Shown piece by piece: positions 23,474 to 31,230 of a stretch of DNA of 32,982 nucleotides (positions are counted from its first letter, which is position 1; each line of letters starts with the position of its first letter). Below the pieces are notes generated by a model, which had not been told where the DNA came from, ran no database searches, and saw only the letters and a list, made by a program, of their open reading frames with translations. The position numbers and the translations under genes were made by a program. The DNA comes from an uncultured Anaeroplasmataceae bacterium. GTDB taxonomy: Bacteria; Bacillota_I; Bacilli_A; Acholeplasmatales; Anaeroplasmataceae. The stretch is taken from the NCBI GenBank assembly GCA_934229535.1, contig CAKQDS010000021.1, positions 1 to 32,982 of the forward strand. The letters run 5' to 3'.

Positions 23474-24055
23474 ATGGTAAGCGCAATATTTATTTTTTTA
23501 TTTGCAGTTGGTATTTTGTTTTCGGTTGCAACTGGTAATACCTCTAATTTAACTAATGCCTTTATATGTGGTCCTAAGGAAGCAATATTTATTTTTTTTA
23601 ATACTGCATATACATTGATATTTTGGTCTGGGATTTTGCAAATATGTATAGATTCTGGTTTATTAAATATTTTGGGTGGAGGCCTTTCTTATTTGATAAG
23701 ACCTTTATTTAGAGGATTAGACAAGAATGATGTTGCCTTAAAATACATATCATTAAATCTCATATCAAATATGCTATCTGTTGGGAGTGCTGCAACTCCT
23801 TTTGGGCTGAAAGCCTTTAAAAGACTATCAGAAATAAACAATTTTGATTCTAAAGCAAGCAAAGAAATGATAATGTTTTTAAATTTAAATAGTAGCTGTC
23901 TTTGTGTCTTACCTGTTTCTTTAATATCAACAAGGGTTTCCTATGGAGGAATGAATAATTCTCTTGTAGTTATTCTTTTAATAATTATAGGTGTTATTTT
24001 AATGTTGTTTTCAATTTGTTTAAATAAGGTGTGTGCTCATTTTGCTTGGCGTTAG
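23474..24055 (+). CDS. spmA: Spore maturation protein SpmA
   Basis: This 193-residue nucleoside-recognition/gate-domain membrane protein is required, with SpmB, for spore core dehydration in B. subtilis. It begins with a hydrophobic segment, contains CGPKEAIFIFFNTAYTL and LIFWSGILQICIDSGLL, then the family hallmark SNMLSVGSAATPFGLKAFKRL, and has several further membrane helices. Length is typical. AGGTGATAGG precedes the ATG. Its end overlaps the spmB start, as expected for a pair. Confidence 0.9.
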   Translation: MVSAIFIFLFAVGILFSVATGNTSNLTNAFICGPKEAIFIFFNTAYTLIFWSGILQICIDSGLLNILGGGLSYLIRPLFRGLDKNDVALKYISLNLISNMLSVGSAATPFGLKAFKRLSEINNFDSKASKEMIMFLNLNSSCLCVLPVSLISTRVSYGGMNNSLVVILLIIIGVILMLFSICLNKVCAHFAWR

Positions 24056-24539
24056 TTATTATATAATACCTTTGTTTATTTTATTAAATTTTATAATGTG
24101 TATTAAAAATAGAACAAATGCTTATGAATCGTTTATTAATGGAGCTAAGGAAGGAATAAATATTTCTCTGCAAATATTACCATATATAATGGCTATGTAT
24201 GTTGCTGTTTATGTTTTTGAGGCAAGTGGTATTTTAAGCTTATTTAAATTTTTTTCTAATTTGCCAAGTGAGTTGATTTTTGAAGGTCTTTTTAGACCTG
24301 TATCTGGTTATGCAGCCGAGGGATTTATGATTAAAATTTTTGAAAATTATCATCCTGATAGTAAAATAGGAATTGCTTCATCTTTGTTACTTGGTAGTAC
24401 TGATACAACTATTTATGTTTATTCATTATATTTTGCTGCAATCAAAATAAAAAGGACAGGGTATGCTTATTTTGTTGGAATTACTACTGATATTTTATGC
24501 TTTGTTTTAACACTTTTAATATTGTATTTTTATCTATAA
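24042..24539 (+). CDS. spmB: Spore maturation protein SpmB
   Basis: This protein of about 165 residues is the partner of SpmA, with the same gate-domain fold. Diagnostic segments are NGAKEGINISLQILPYIMAM, RPVSGYAAEGFM, HPDSKIGIASSLLLGSTDTT and YSLYFAAIKIKRTGY. The start is uncertain: TTG 24042 stands 10 bases from AAGGTG (24026-24031), while GTG 24033 is only 1 base from it and no ATG is available nearby. The gene lies within the spmA 3' end and directly precedes rluB, as in Bacillus. Confidence 0.9.
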   Translation: MLGVSYYIIPLFILLNFIMCIKNRTNAYESFINGAKEGINISLQILPYIMAMYVAVYVFEASGILSLFKFFSNLPSELIFEGLFRPVSGYAAEGFMIKIFENYHPDSKIGIASSLLLGSTDTTIYVYSLYFAAIKIKRTGYAYFVGITTDILCFVLTLLILYFYL

Positions 24540-24562
24540 TCTTCAGGAAAAGTAAAAAAATG

Positions 24563-24591
24563 TGGAAATTTTAGCTTATTTATTTTATAAT
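24563..24591 (+). promoter_or_regulatory. Candidate promoter of rluB
   Basis: TGGAAA (24563-24568), 17-base spacer, perfect TATAAT (24586-24591). Transcription would begin near 24597, almost on the GGTGA ribosome site, giving a very short leader. Confidence 0.4.
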
Positions 24592-24609
24592 AGAAGCGGT
24601 GATTAAAAA

Positions 24610-25335
24610 ATGGATAATTTAGAAAGACTACAAAAGATTATGGCGCAGGCGGGCGTTGCCTCTCGTAGAGCAAGCGAAGAAATTATTAAAAGCGGAAGAG
24701 TAAGTGTTAATGGTAAAATTGTTAAGGAGCTCGGAACAAAGGTTAGCAAGAAGGATATAATTTTAGTTGATGGTAAGCCGATTATTAAGGAAAATAAGGT
24801 TTATTATGTCTTAAATAAGCCAACTGGTTATATGACAACCCTAAGCGATGATTTAGGAAGAAGAACAGTTATGGATTTATTTAATAAGGAAGATCTTGAA
24901 AATAGAATTTATCCAATTGGTAGACTTGATTATGATACCTCAGGTGTTTTATTATTCACTAATGATGGTGAGCTTGCTTATAAGCTTACTAAATCTGCAA
25001 AAGAGGTTGAAAAATCTTATCAGGTTAGAATTAAAGGAAAGCTATCTCAGGGTGATATTATAAAATTAATGAAGGGAATTGAACTAGATGGCATTAAAAC
25101 TAAGCGTGCTAGAGTTGAGGTTCTATCTGTTGATAAGGTAAATGACTCTTCATCAATTAAACTAACAATTACTGAGGGAAGAAATAGACAGGTTCGTAGA
25201 ATGTGTGAGGCACTTGGCCATGAGGTTAAGAAGCTAAAGCGACTTTCATTTGCAGGAATTACGCTTGAAGATTTGCCTGAAGGTGCATATCGACCTTTAA
25301 AGCCCCATGAAATAAAAAAATTATATAGTCTATAG
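24610..25335 (+). CDS. rluB: 23S rRNA pseudouridine synthase RluB
   Basis: This 241-residue protein has an N-terminal S4 RNA-binding domain (RLQKIMAQAGVASRRASEE through VNGKIV) and a pseudouridine synthase catalytic domain with GRLDYDTSGVLLFTNDGELA, in which the Asp of RLDYDTSG is the nucleophile. ITEGRNRQVRRMCEALGHEV follows, as in RsuA/RluB/RluE/RluF enzymes. The spmA-spmB-rluB order is that of B. subtilis, which supports RluB rather than RsuA. GGTGA lies 7 bases before the ATG. Confidence 0.92.
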   Translation: MDNLERLQKIMAQAGVASRRASEEIIKSGRVSVNGKIVKELGTKVSKKDIILVDGKPIIKENKVYYVLNKPTGYMTTLSDDLGRRTVMDLFNKEDLENRIYPIGRLDYDTSGVLLFTNDGELAYKLTKSAKEVEKSYQVRIKGKLSQGDIIKLMKGIELDGIKTKRARVEVLSVDKVNDSSSIKLTITEGRNRQVRRMCEALGHEVKKLKRLSFAGITLEDLPEGAYRPLKPHEIKKLYSL

Positions 25336-25346
25336 AAGATATATTA

Positions 25347-25375
25347 TTGAAATAAAATCAAATATATGATATAAT
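25347..25375 (+). promoter_or_regulatory. Promoter of cmk-rpsA
   Basis: TTGAAA (25347-25352), a 17-base spacer and perfect TATAAT (25370-25375) precede the fused gene by about 35 bases. Confidence 0.7.
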
Positions 25376-25409
25376 TTTTTGTGGTTTTAAAGAAAGTAAG
25401 GTGTCTATA

Positions 25410-27440
25410 ATGGTTAATTTTCAAGTAGCCATCGATGGCCCAGCTGGAAGCGGTAAATCCTCAATAAGTACAATAGTTGCTAAAAAACTAGGCTTTACAC
25501 ATATTGATACAGGTGCAATGTATAGAGCTGTTACATTAGAGGCAATAAACCGTGGTATTAGCTTTGAAGATCCTAATGAATATACGTTTTTAAATAATAT
25601 TTCAATTATATATTCAAATAATAAAACCTATTTAAATGGTGTGGATGTTTCAAAGGAAATACGTAGTGAAGAAGTAACAAGAAATGTTTCTATTGTTTCT
25701 AAGCAAGGCTGTGTTCGCGATAAAATGGTTCATTTTCAAAGACAATCAGCTAAGGAAGGCAAAATCTTAATGGATGGTAGGGACATTGGAACGGTAGTTT
25801 TACCAAATGCGGATGTTAAAATCTTCTTAACAGCAAGTGCCGAGGAACGTGCTAAAAGAAGATGTAAGGAATTACGTGAAGCTGGTAGAAACGATTCCTA
25901 TGAAGAAGTTTTGGAATTAATTAAACGTCGGGATGATATAGATTCAAATCGTAAGCTTGCCCCTTTGAAGCAGGCAGATGATGCGATTTATTTAGATACA
26001 ACAAAGCTTACAATAGCTGAGGTTTGTAATAAAATTGTAGATATAATTAATGAGAGGTTAAAAAAAATGGAAAATAACGAAATGAATAGCTTTGAATATA
26101 ATGATGTTCATGTTAAGGACAAGGTTACTGGTAAGGTTGTAGAGGTAAAAAAGGATTCTATTTCTATTGATTTACATCAGTTTACTGAAGGTACAATGTA
26201 TTTGGATCATTATACAACTGATAAAAATGTTACATCATTTATTGGTCTTGTTAATGTTGGTGATGATATTACCTGTGAGGTAACTAAGGTTGATGAAGAA
26301 AATGGTGTAATCTTGTTAAGTAGACTTAATATGCTTAAGGAAGAAAATTTTAAAGTTTTAAGTGAGAATACTAATGAGGCTTTAACTGTTAAGGTTACAA
26401 AGAAATTAGAAAAGGGCTATAATGTTACAGCTAAAGGCTTTACATTCTTTATGCCTTTAAGTCAAGCTCCAAGTGATGTTAAGATTGGTGATAGTCTTAA
26501 GGTTAAAATTTTAGAATTAAATGAAAGAAGAAAAACAGGTGTTGTTTCTTATCGTGTTGTTGAACATGAGGAATATGAGGCTAATAAAAATGCTGAGCTT
26601 GATACCCTAAATGAGGGTGATGTTGTAAATGGTACAATTTCTAAGATTGAACCATTTGGGGCTTTCGTTCGATTCAAGTATAATCAAGGATTAATTAGAT
26701 TAAATCAGGTTGATCATGTTTTTGTTAAGAACATTAATGATGTCTTACACGTTGGTGACAAGCTTGATGTTAAAATTATTAGCAAGGAAAATGGTAAGCT
26801 TTTATTATCAAGAAAGGCTCTACTTAAAACTCCATTTGAGCAATATGTAGAAAACCATAAGGTTTCAGATAAGGTTATGGCTAAGGTTGTAAATAAGATG
26901 CCTTATGGATTATTACTTGAGGTTGCTGCTAATGTTCGTGGCTTACTTCACAAGAGTGAGTATAGTTGGAATCCAAATGATAATTTTGATGCTTATTGCA
27001 AAATTGGTGATGAAATTGAGGTTGCAATAATTGCTATTGAGCCTAAAAAGGAAAGAATTTCTTTCTCACGAAAGGCAATTATTGATAATCCATGGAGTAG
27101 AGTTAATGCTAATGTTGGTGATTTAGTTGAAGCTACAGTTACAAAGGTTGATCAAAAGGGTGTTTATGTTACTGCCCTTGGTGTTGATGCTTTTATTCCT
27201 GTTAAGGATGCTTTTGCTGAAAATCAAAATGGTAAGCTTGATGAAGCATATCAGGTTGGTGACAAGGTAAATGCTGTTGTTTCAGTTATTAAACCAAAGG
27301 AATGGATTTTAGAATTATCTGTTAAGAAGCATTTAGCTAATCTTGAACGTAAGGAATTCCAAAAATATATGGATTCTGAAGCTGAACAAGATGTTAGTAT
27401 GAATCTTGGCGATTTATATAAAGATATTTTGAAAAAATAA
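25410..27440 (+). CDS. cmk-rpsA: Fused cytidylate kinase / ribosomal protein S1
   Basis: This 676-residue in-frame fusion has two parts. Residues 1-219 are a complete CMP/dCMP kinase: P-loop DGPAGSGKSS (9-18), DTGAMYRAVT, MDGRDIGTVV, ERAKRRCKELRE and RRDDIDSNRKLAPLKQADD. Residues from 220 contain about five S1-like RNA-binding repeats, beginning near VKDKVTGKVVEVKK, TVKVTKKLEKG, EGDVVNGTISKIEPFGAFV, DKVMAKVVNKMPYG and GDLVEATVTKVDQKGVYV. In Bacillus the two genes are adjacent but separate. At the junction, ATG 26067 is in frame and preceded by GAGAGG at 26052-26057, so a free S1 protein may also be made. The start is ATG 25410, 6 bases after AAGGTG; GTG 25401 lies within that site. Confidence 0.93.
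   Translation: MVNFQVAIDGPAGSGKSSISTIVAKKLGFTHIDTGAMYRAVTLEAINRGISFEDPNEYTFLNNISIIYSNNKTYLNGVDVSKEIRSEEVTRNVSIVSKQGCVRDKMVHFQRQSAKEGKILMDGRDIGTVVLPNADVKIFLTASAEERAKRRCKELREAGRNDSYEEVLELIKRRDDIDSNRKLAPLKQADDAIYLDTTKLTIAEVCNKIVDIINERLKKMENNEMNSFEYNDVHVKDKVTGKVVEVKKDSISIDLHQFTEGTMYLDHYTTDKNVTSFIGLVNVGDDITCEVTKVDEENGVILLSRLNMLKEENFKVLSENTNEALTVKVTKKLEKGYNVTAKGFTFFMPLSQAPSDVKIGDSLKVKILELNERRKTGVVSYRVVEHEEYEANKNAELDTLNEGDVVNGTISKIEPFGAFVRFKYNQGLIRLNQVDHVFVKNINDVLHVGDKLDVKIISKENGKLLLSRKALLKTPFEQYVENHKVSDKVMAKVVNKMPYGLLLEVAANVRGLLHKSEYSWNPNDNFDAYCKIGDEIEVAIIAIEPKKERISFSRKAIIDNPWSRVNANVGDLVEATVTKVDQKGVYVTALGVDAFIPVKDAFAENQNGKLDEAYQVGDKVNAVVSVIKPKEWILELSVKKHLANLERKEFQKYMDSEAEQDVSMNLGDLYKDILKK
26052..26069 (+). 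promoter_or_regulatory. Internal ribosome-binding site and ATG inside cmk-rpsA
   Basis: GAGAGG (26052-26057) is followed after 9 bases by an in-frame ATG (26067-26069), exactly where the kinase ends and the S1 part begins. It looks like the original rpsA start retained after loss of the cmk stop. Confidence 0.5.
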
Positions 27441-27456
27441 ATAAGGATGTGAGAAT

Positions 27457-28761
27457 ATGTTGGCTAAGGTTGCAATTGTAGGCCGACCTAATGTTGGTAA
27501 ATCTACTATGTTTAATCGTATAATTGGCCAAAGATTATCCATCACAGATGACCAACCAGGTATTACAAGAGATAGAATATATAGCAAAGCCACTTGGTTG
27601 GGAAAAGATTTTTATCTTATTGATACAGGGGGCATTGAAATTAAAGATGCTCCTTTTTTATCAGAGATTAAGGCTCAAGCAGAAATTGCTATGGATGAAG
27701 CTGACGTAATTGTTTTTGTGGTGGATTGTAGAAGTGGAGTTACAAGTGATGATGATTATGTTGCTAAGCTTCTTTACAAAACTAAAAAGCCAGTTTTACT
27801 TGCTGTAAATAAGGTTGATGACCAAAAATTCAAGGAAAATATATATGATTTTTATGCTTTGGGATTTGGTGATCCTATTGCCTGCAGCTCATCTCATGGA
27901 ATAGGTATTGGTAATCTATTGGACAAGATTATTGAAATTCTGCCTACTCATAAAGATAATGAATACGATAATGCCATTCCTTTTTCATTAGTTGGAAGAC
28001 CAAATGTTGGTAAATCAAGCTTGACTAATGCTTTATTGAATGATGAAAGAGTTATCGTATCTCCAGTAGCAGGAACTACAAGAGATGCTATTGATACAAT
28101 GTTTAAGGCAAATGGTCAAAATTATGTTGTAATTGATACGGCAGGCCTTAGAAAAAAAGGCAAGGTTTACGAAAATGCTGAAAAATATAGTAATATAAGA
28201 GCAGTTGATGCAATGCTAAGAAGTAAGGTTGTCTTACTTGTTTTAGATGCAGAAACAGGTATTATTGAGCAAGATTTACATGTTGGTCAATATTTGGATG
28301 AATATAATTTACCAGCAATAATTGTGGTAAATAAATGGGATTTAGTTAAAAAGGAAAATAATACTATGAAGGAATGGGAGGAAGAAATAAGATCTAAGTT
28401 TAAATATTTAGATTATGCTCCTATTGTCTTTTTATCAGCTTTAGAAAAGAAAAGAGTTCATACCTTATTTCCAGAAATTAACTTAGCCTATGAAAGCTAT
28501 CAAAAGCGAGTTTCTACTAGTGTTTTAAATGATGTTTTCCAGGAAGCTATTTTAATGAATCCACCAAGTGAATTTAATGGTGGAAAGGCTAAATTTTTCT
28601 ACATTTCGCAGGTTGGGGTTGAACCACCAACATTTGCAATATTTGTTAATGAACCAAAATATATTCATTTTTCATATTTGCGTTATCTTGAAAATCAAAT
28701 CCGTAAGAATTTTGATTTCTTCGGTACACCTATTAAATTTGAATTTAGGAAAAGAGATTAA
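27457..28761 (+). CDS. der: Ribosome biogenesis GTPase Der (EngA)
   Basis: This 434-residue protein has the tandem G domains unique to Der. G1 motifs GRPNVGKST and GRPNVGKSS, switch regions TDDQPGITRD and SPVAGTTRD, G3 motifs DTGGIE and DTAGLRKK, and G4 motifs NKVD and NKWD are all present. The C-terminal KH-like domain follows (from about 350; GGKAKFFYISQVGVEPPTF). It acts in 50S subunit maturation. AAGGATGTGAG precedes the start. It lies 16 bases after cmk-rpsA and 2 bases before gpsA, a common Firmicute order. Confidence 0.97.
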   Translation: MLAKVAIVGRPNVGKSTMFNRIIGQRLSITDDQPGITRDRIYSKATWLGKDFYLIDTGGIEIKDAPFLSEIKAQAEIAMDEADVIVFVVDCRSGVTSDDDYVAKLLYKTKKPVLLAVNKVDDQKFKENIYDFYALGFGDPIACSSSHGIGIGNLLDKIIEILPTHKDNEYDNAIPFSLVGRPNVGKSSLTNALLNDERVIVSPVAGTTRDAIDTMFKANGQNYVVIDTAGLRKKGKVYENAEKYSNIRAVDAMLRSKVVLLVLDAETGIIEQDLHVGQYLDEYNLPAIIVVNKWDLVKKENNTMKEWEEEIRSKFKYLDYAPIVFLSALEKKRVHTLFPEINLAYESYQKRVSTSVLNDVFQEAILMNPPSEFNGGKAKFFYISQVGVEPPTFAIFVNEPKYIHFSYLRYLENQIRKNFDFFGTPIKFEFRKRD

Positions 28762-28763
28762 TT

Positions 28764-29756
28764 ATGAAGGTATCATTTATTGGTGGAGGAGCTTGGGGAA
28801 CAACCCTTGCCCAGGTTCTTTCTGATAATGGCTGCGAGGTTTTAATTCGCGACATTAACGAGGTTTTTGTAAATAAAATTAATAAGAATCATGTTCATCC
28901 TTTCTTTGATGTAACAATTCCAACAAATATTAAAGCAACCCTTGATTTAAGGGAAGCTGTTGATTATGCTGATATAATAATTTTATCATTACCAACTAAG
29001 TTTATGCGTGGAGTTTTAAAAGAGATAAATCAAATTTTAACTTCATCAAAAACATTTGTTAATGTTAGTAAGGGAATTGAGCCTGATACATCACTTAGAG
29101 TAAGTCAAATTGTTGAACAGGAAATTAATAAAGAATATTTAAAGGCCTATGTTGTATTATCAGGTCCAAGTCATGCAGAGGAATTAATTTTAAGAAAGCT
29201 TACTACTCTTGTAAGTGCTTCAAACAGTTTTGAGGCAGCTAAGCTTGTTCAAAATTTATTTTCAAATGATTACCTACGTGTTTATACAGGTAGCGATGTA
29301 ATTGGTGTAGAGACTGGTGGAGCAATTAAAAATGCAATTGCTATTGTTAGTGGTATTTCTACTGGTTTAGGACTTGGTGAAAATGCTCGTGCAGCATTAA
29401 TTGCACGTTCAATTAGAGAGATTATAGCTATTGTAGTAGCTCTTGGAGGAAAAAAGGAAACTGCTTATGGCCTTAGTGGTATTGGTGATTTAATTGTAAC
29501 TGCCTCATCCATGAATTCAAGAAATTTCCAGGCAGGCTTGAAGATTGGCCAAGGAATGCCAGTAGAGGAAGCTCTTTCTTCGTCTAAGCAGACTGTTGAA
29601 GGAATCAGAACAATAGAAGCAGCTCATGAGATTGGATTAAAATATAATTTAGATCTACCAATTATTAATGTTGCCTATGATTTTATTCATGGTAAGATTA
29701 AATTCACAGATGCAATTCCGATGCTTATGAATCGTGAATTAAAAAATGAACAGTAA
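28764..29756 (+). CDS. gpsA: Glycerol-3-phosphate dehydrogenase [NAD(P)+] GpsA
   Basis: This 330-residue enzyme reduces dihydroxyacetone phosphate to sn-glycerol-3-phosphate for phospholipid synthesis. The Rossmann nucleotide-binding motif is GGGAWGTTLAQVL near the N-terminus. LSLPTKFMRGVL, VSKGIEPDTS, LSGPSHAEEL and the catalytic lysine in GGAIKNAIAIVSG follow, then the C-terminal GLSGIGDLIVTASSMNSRN. Length and motifs are normal. It is co-transcribed with der, and its terminator carries the ribosome site of the next gene. Confidence 0.96.
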   Translation: MKVSFIGGGAWGTTLAQVLSDNGCEVLIRDINEVFVNKINKNHVHPFFDVTIPTNIKATLDLREAVDYADIIILSLPTKFMRGVLKEINQILTSSKTFVNVSKGIEPDTSLRVSQIVEQEINKEYLKAYVVLSGPSHAEELILRKLTTLVSASNSFEAAKLVQNLFSNDYLRVYTGSDVIGVETGGAIKNAIAIVSGISTGLGLGENARAALIARSIREIIAIVVALGGKKETAYGLSGIGDLIVTASSMNSRNFQAGLKIGQGMPVEEALSSSKQTVEGIRTIEAAHEIGLKYNLDLPIINVAYDFIHGKIKFTDAIPMLMNRELKNEQ

Positions 29757-29758
29757 CA

Positions 29759-29800
29759 AAAGCCTCTTTCTATCATAATATATGATAGGAGGTTTTTTTT
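29759..29800 (+). terminator. Terminator hairpin containing the next gene's Shine-Dalgarno
   Basis: An inner stem CTATCATA/TATGATAG (29770-29777 with 29781-29788) is extended by CCTC (29763-29766) pairing with GAGG (29789-29792) across a TTT bulge, then eight T. AGGAGG (29787-29792), 8 bases ahead of the ATG at 29801, is buried in the stem. Confidence 0.7.
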
Positions 29801-30037
29801 ATGGATATTAATAAGCTTATGGATTTGGTGATTAATAATAATATTAATCAAAGTGATGTATTTAAGTTAATCGAAATGGCTTCATCCTTAGATTTGAAGG
29901 ATGAAAAAAATATTAGAAAAATAATTCGTGAGGCAGCAAAAATTACAAAAAAAGATATTTCCAAGGAAAAAGAAGATAAAATGGTCGAATTAATTAAAAA
30001 AAAAGGAATTACTAAGGACTTAATTAATTTGATTTAA
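29801..30037 (+). CDS. SpoVIF-like small sporulation protein
   Basis: This 78-residue helical protein has no signal or membrane segment. The segments SDVFKLIEMASSLDLKDEKN, IRKIIREAAKITKKDISKEK and EDKMVELIKKKGITKDLINL follow the pattern of stage VI sporulation protein F (YjcC) as I remember it: DIFKLA..., FKDE, a basic helix, then KPVSKExED. The family is tied to late coat assembly in Bacillus. The AGGAGG site lies inside the gpsA terminator, so expression may depend on read-through or on RNA structure. No sporulation-type promoter was recognised upstream. Confidence 0.7.
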   Translation: MDINKLMDLVINNNINQSDVFKLIEMASSLDLKDEKNIRKIIREAAKITKKDISKEKEDKMVELIKKKGITKDLINLI

Positions 30038-30057
30038 TATATATTTTAAGGTATAAT
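30029..30057 (+). promoter_or_regulatory. Promoter of the DUF2974-type hydrolase gene
   Basis: TTGATT (30029-30034), a 17-base spacer and perfect TATAAT (30052-30057), partly inside the end of the small upstream gene. Confidence 0.6.
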
Positions 30058-30080
30058 AATTAAAAAGGAAGGTGAAATTG

Positions 30081-31220
30081 ATGCGTAATATAATTACTTA
30101 TTTAAAGGATAAGGGTAAATTAAGCTTTGAGGAATATCCTTTTAACGATATTGATGGTTTACTTTTAAGTCAGCTCGCCTATATCGAATTTGAGCATTAT
30201 GTACCATCAATTGATGATAATCTTCCCGCATTTTTAGCTAGTAGCATTAAGGATAAGGAAATTATAAAGAAAATATGTGCTCCGACATTAAACCCTAGAT
30301 GTAATAGAATAATGCTTAGCATTCTTTTAACATCTAGACGCTTTAAGGATATGTATATTAATTGGGCTAAGATAATAATTGATACTAAAAAAATAGAACA
30401 ATTGGGGGCAATGACCTTCATATTTCCTAAATTTATCTATGTAGGTATAAGAGGAACTGATTTATCTCTTTTAGGCTGGAAGGAGGATTTTTATCTAGCC
30501 TTGGAGGAACAAATTCCAGCTCAAAAGGATTCCTTAGATTATTTAATAGAGGTTTCTAAGAAAACAAATTTACCAATTTATGTAGGTGGACATTCTAAAG
30601 GTGCAAATTTAGCTCTTTATGCTGCTTATAAAGCCCCAGATGAGATAAAGAATCGAATCATTAAAATCTATAATAATGATGGACCTGGCTTTAAAAACAA
30701 TATTTTTGAAGAGGAGGAATATCAAAAAATTAAATCTAAGGTATTTAAGGTTGTTCCTCGTGATACAAGAATTGGAATCTTATTAAATCATTTGTCTTCA
30801 GATGTTATTGTAAAATCTAAAAAATTAGGAATATTGCAGCATGATCCCTATAATTGGCTGTTAGATAAGGATTATAAATATAAGTCTTCAGAAAAGGAAA
30901 CAATTAGTGCCTCAATTCTTGATAAGACAATTATGGATTTTGTAAATTCTTATAATGAAGCTGAAGCAAAGGAATTAACCAATTTATTGTTTAATGCTGT
31001 AAGCTATGGCGATATAAGAAGTGTTGGGCAAATGCTTGCTCATCCAATTGGTTATTTATTTGGCTTTGGTAAAAATTATTTTAAAATGAATAAGGCCGAT
31101 AAAACTAAAATAAAAGCTGCTACTAAGAATTTTTTAAAGCTTTGGCGTAGAAATTTGAAAAATAGTATTTTGATAAATAAAAATGATACAAAAGAAATAA
31201 AAAAATCATCAAATTTATGA
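30081..31220 (+). CDS. Mbeg1/DUF2974-type alpha/beta hydrolase
   Basis: This 379-residue predicted lipase-like cytoplasmic protein opens MRNIITYLKDKGKLSFEEYP with DIDGLLLSQLAYIEF, the usual start of DUF2974 proteins. IYVGIRGTDLSLLGWKEDF carries the lipase-type RGTD segment (124-127), and the nucleophile elbow is GGHSKGANLALYAA (Ser172). A later Asp (SSDVIV) and His (LQHDPYNW) may complete the triad. There is no signal peptide. The function in bacteria is not known to me. I chose ATG 30081 after AAGGAAGGTGA; GTG 30072 is part of that site. The TGA stop is inside the bidirectional terminator. Confidence 0.8.
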   Translation: MRNIITYLKDKGKLSFEEYPFNDIDGLLLSQLAYIEFEHYVPSIDDNLPAFLASSIKDKEIIKKICAPTLNPRCNRIMLSILLTSRRFKDMYINWAKIIIDTKKIEQLGAMTFIFPKFIYVGIRGTDLSLLGWKEDFYLALEEQIPAQKDSLDYLIEVSKKTNLPIYVGGHSKGANLALYAAYKAPDEIKNRIIKIYNNDGPGFKNNIFEEEEYQKIKSKVFKVVPRDTRIGILLNHLSSDVIVKSKKLGILQHDPYNWLLDKDYKYKSSEKETISASILDKTIMDFVNSYNEAEAKELTNLLFNAVSYGDIRSVGQMLAHPIGYLFGFGKNYFKMNKADKTKIKAATKNFLKLWRRNLKNSILINKNDTKEIKKSSNL

Positions 31221-31230
31221 TGATTTTTTT
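31199..31230. terminator. Bidirectional terminator between convergent genes
   Basis: AAAAAAATCATCA (31199-31211) and its perfect complement (31218-31230) form a 13-bp stem with a 6-base loop, with A and T runs on either side. The stop codons of both convergent genes (31218-31220 plus strand, 31229-31231 minus strand) fall within or at the edge of it. Confidence 0.85.

Noticed and set aside
28568..28825. Open frame spanning the der-gpsA junction
   Set aside because: Overlaps the ends of two clear genes and has no recognisable domain or ribosome site.
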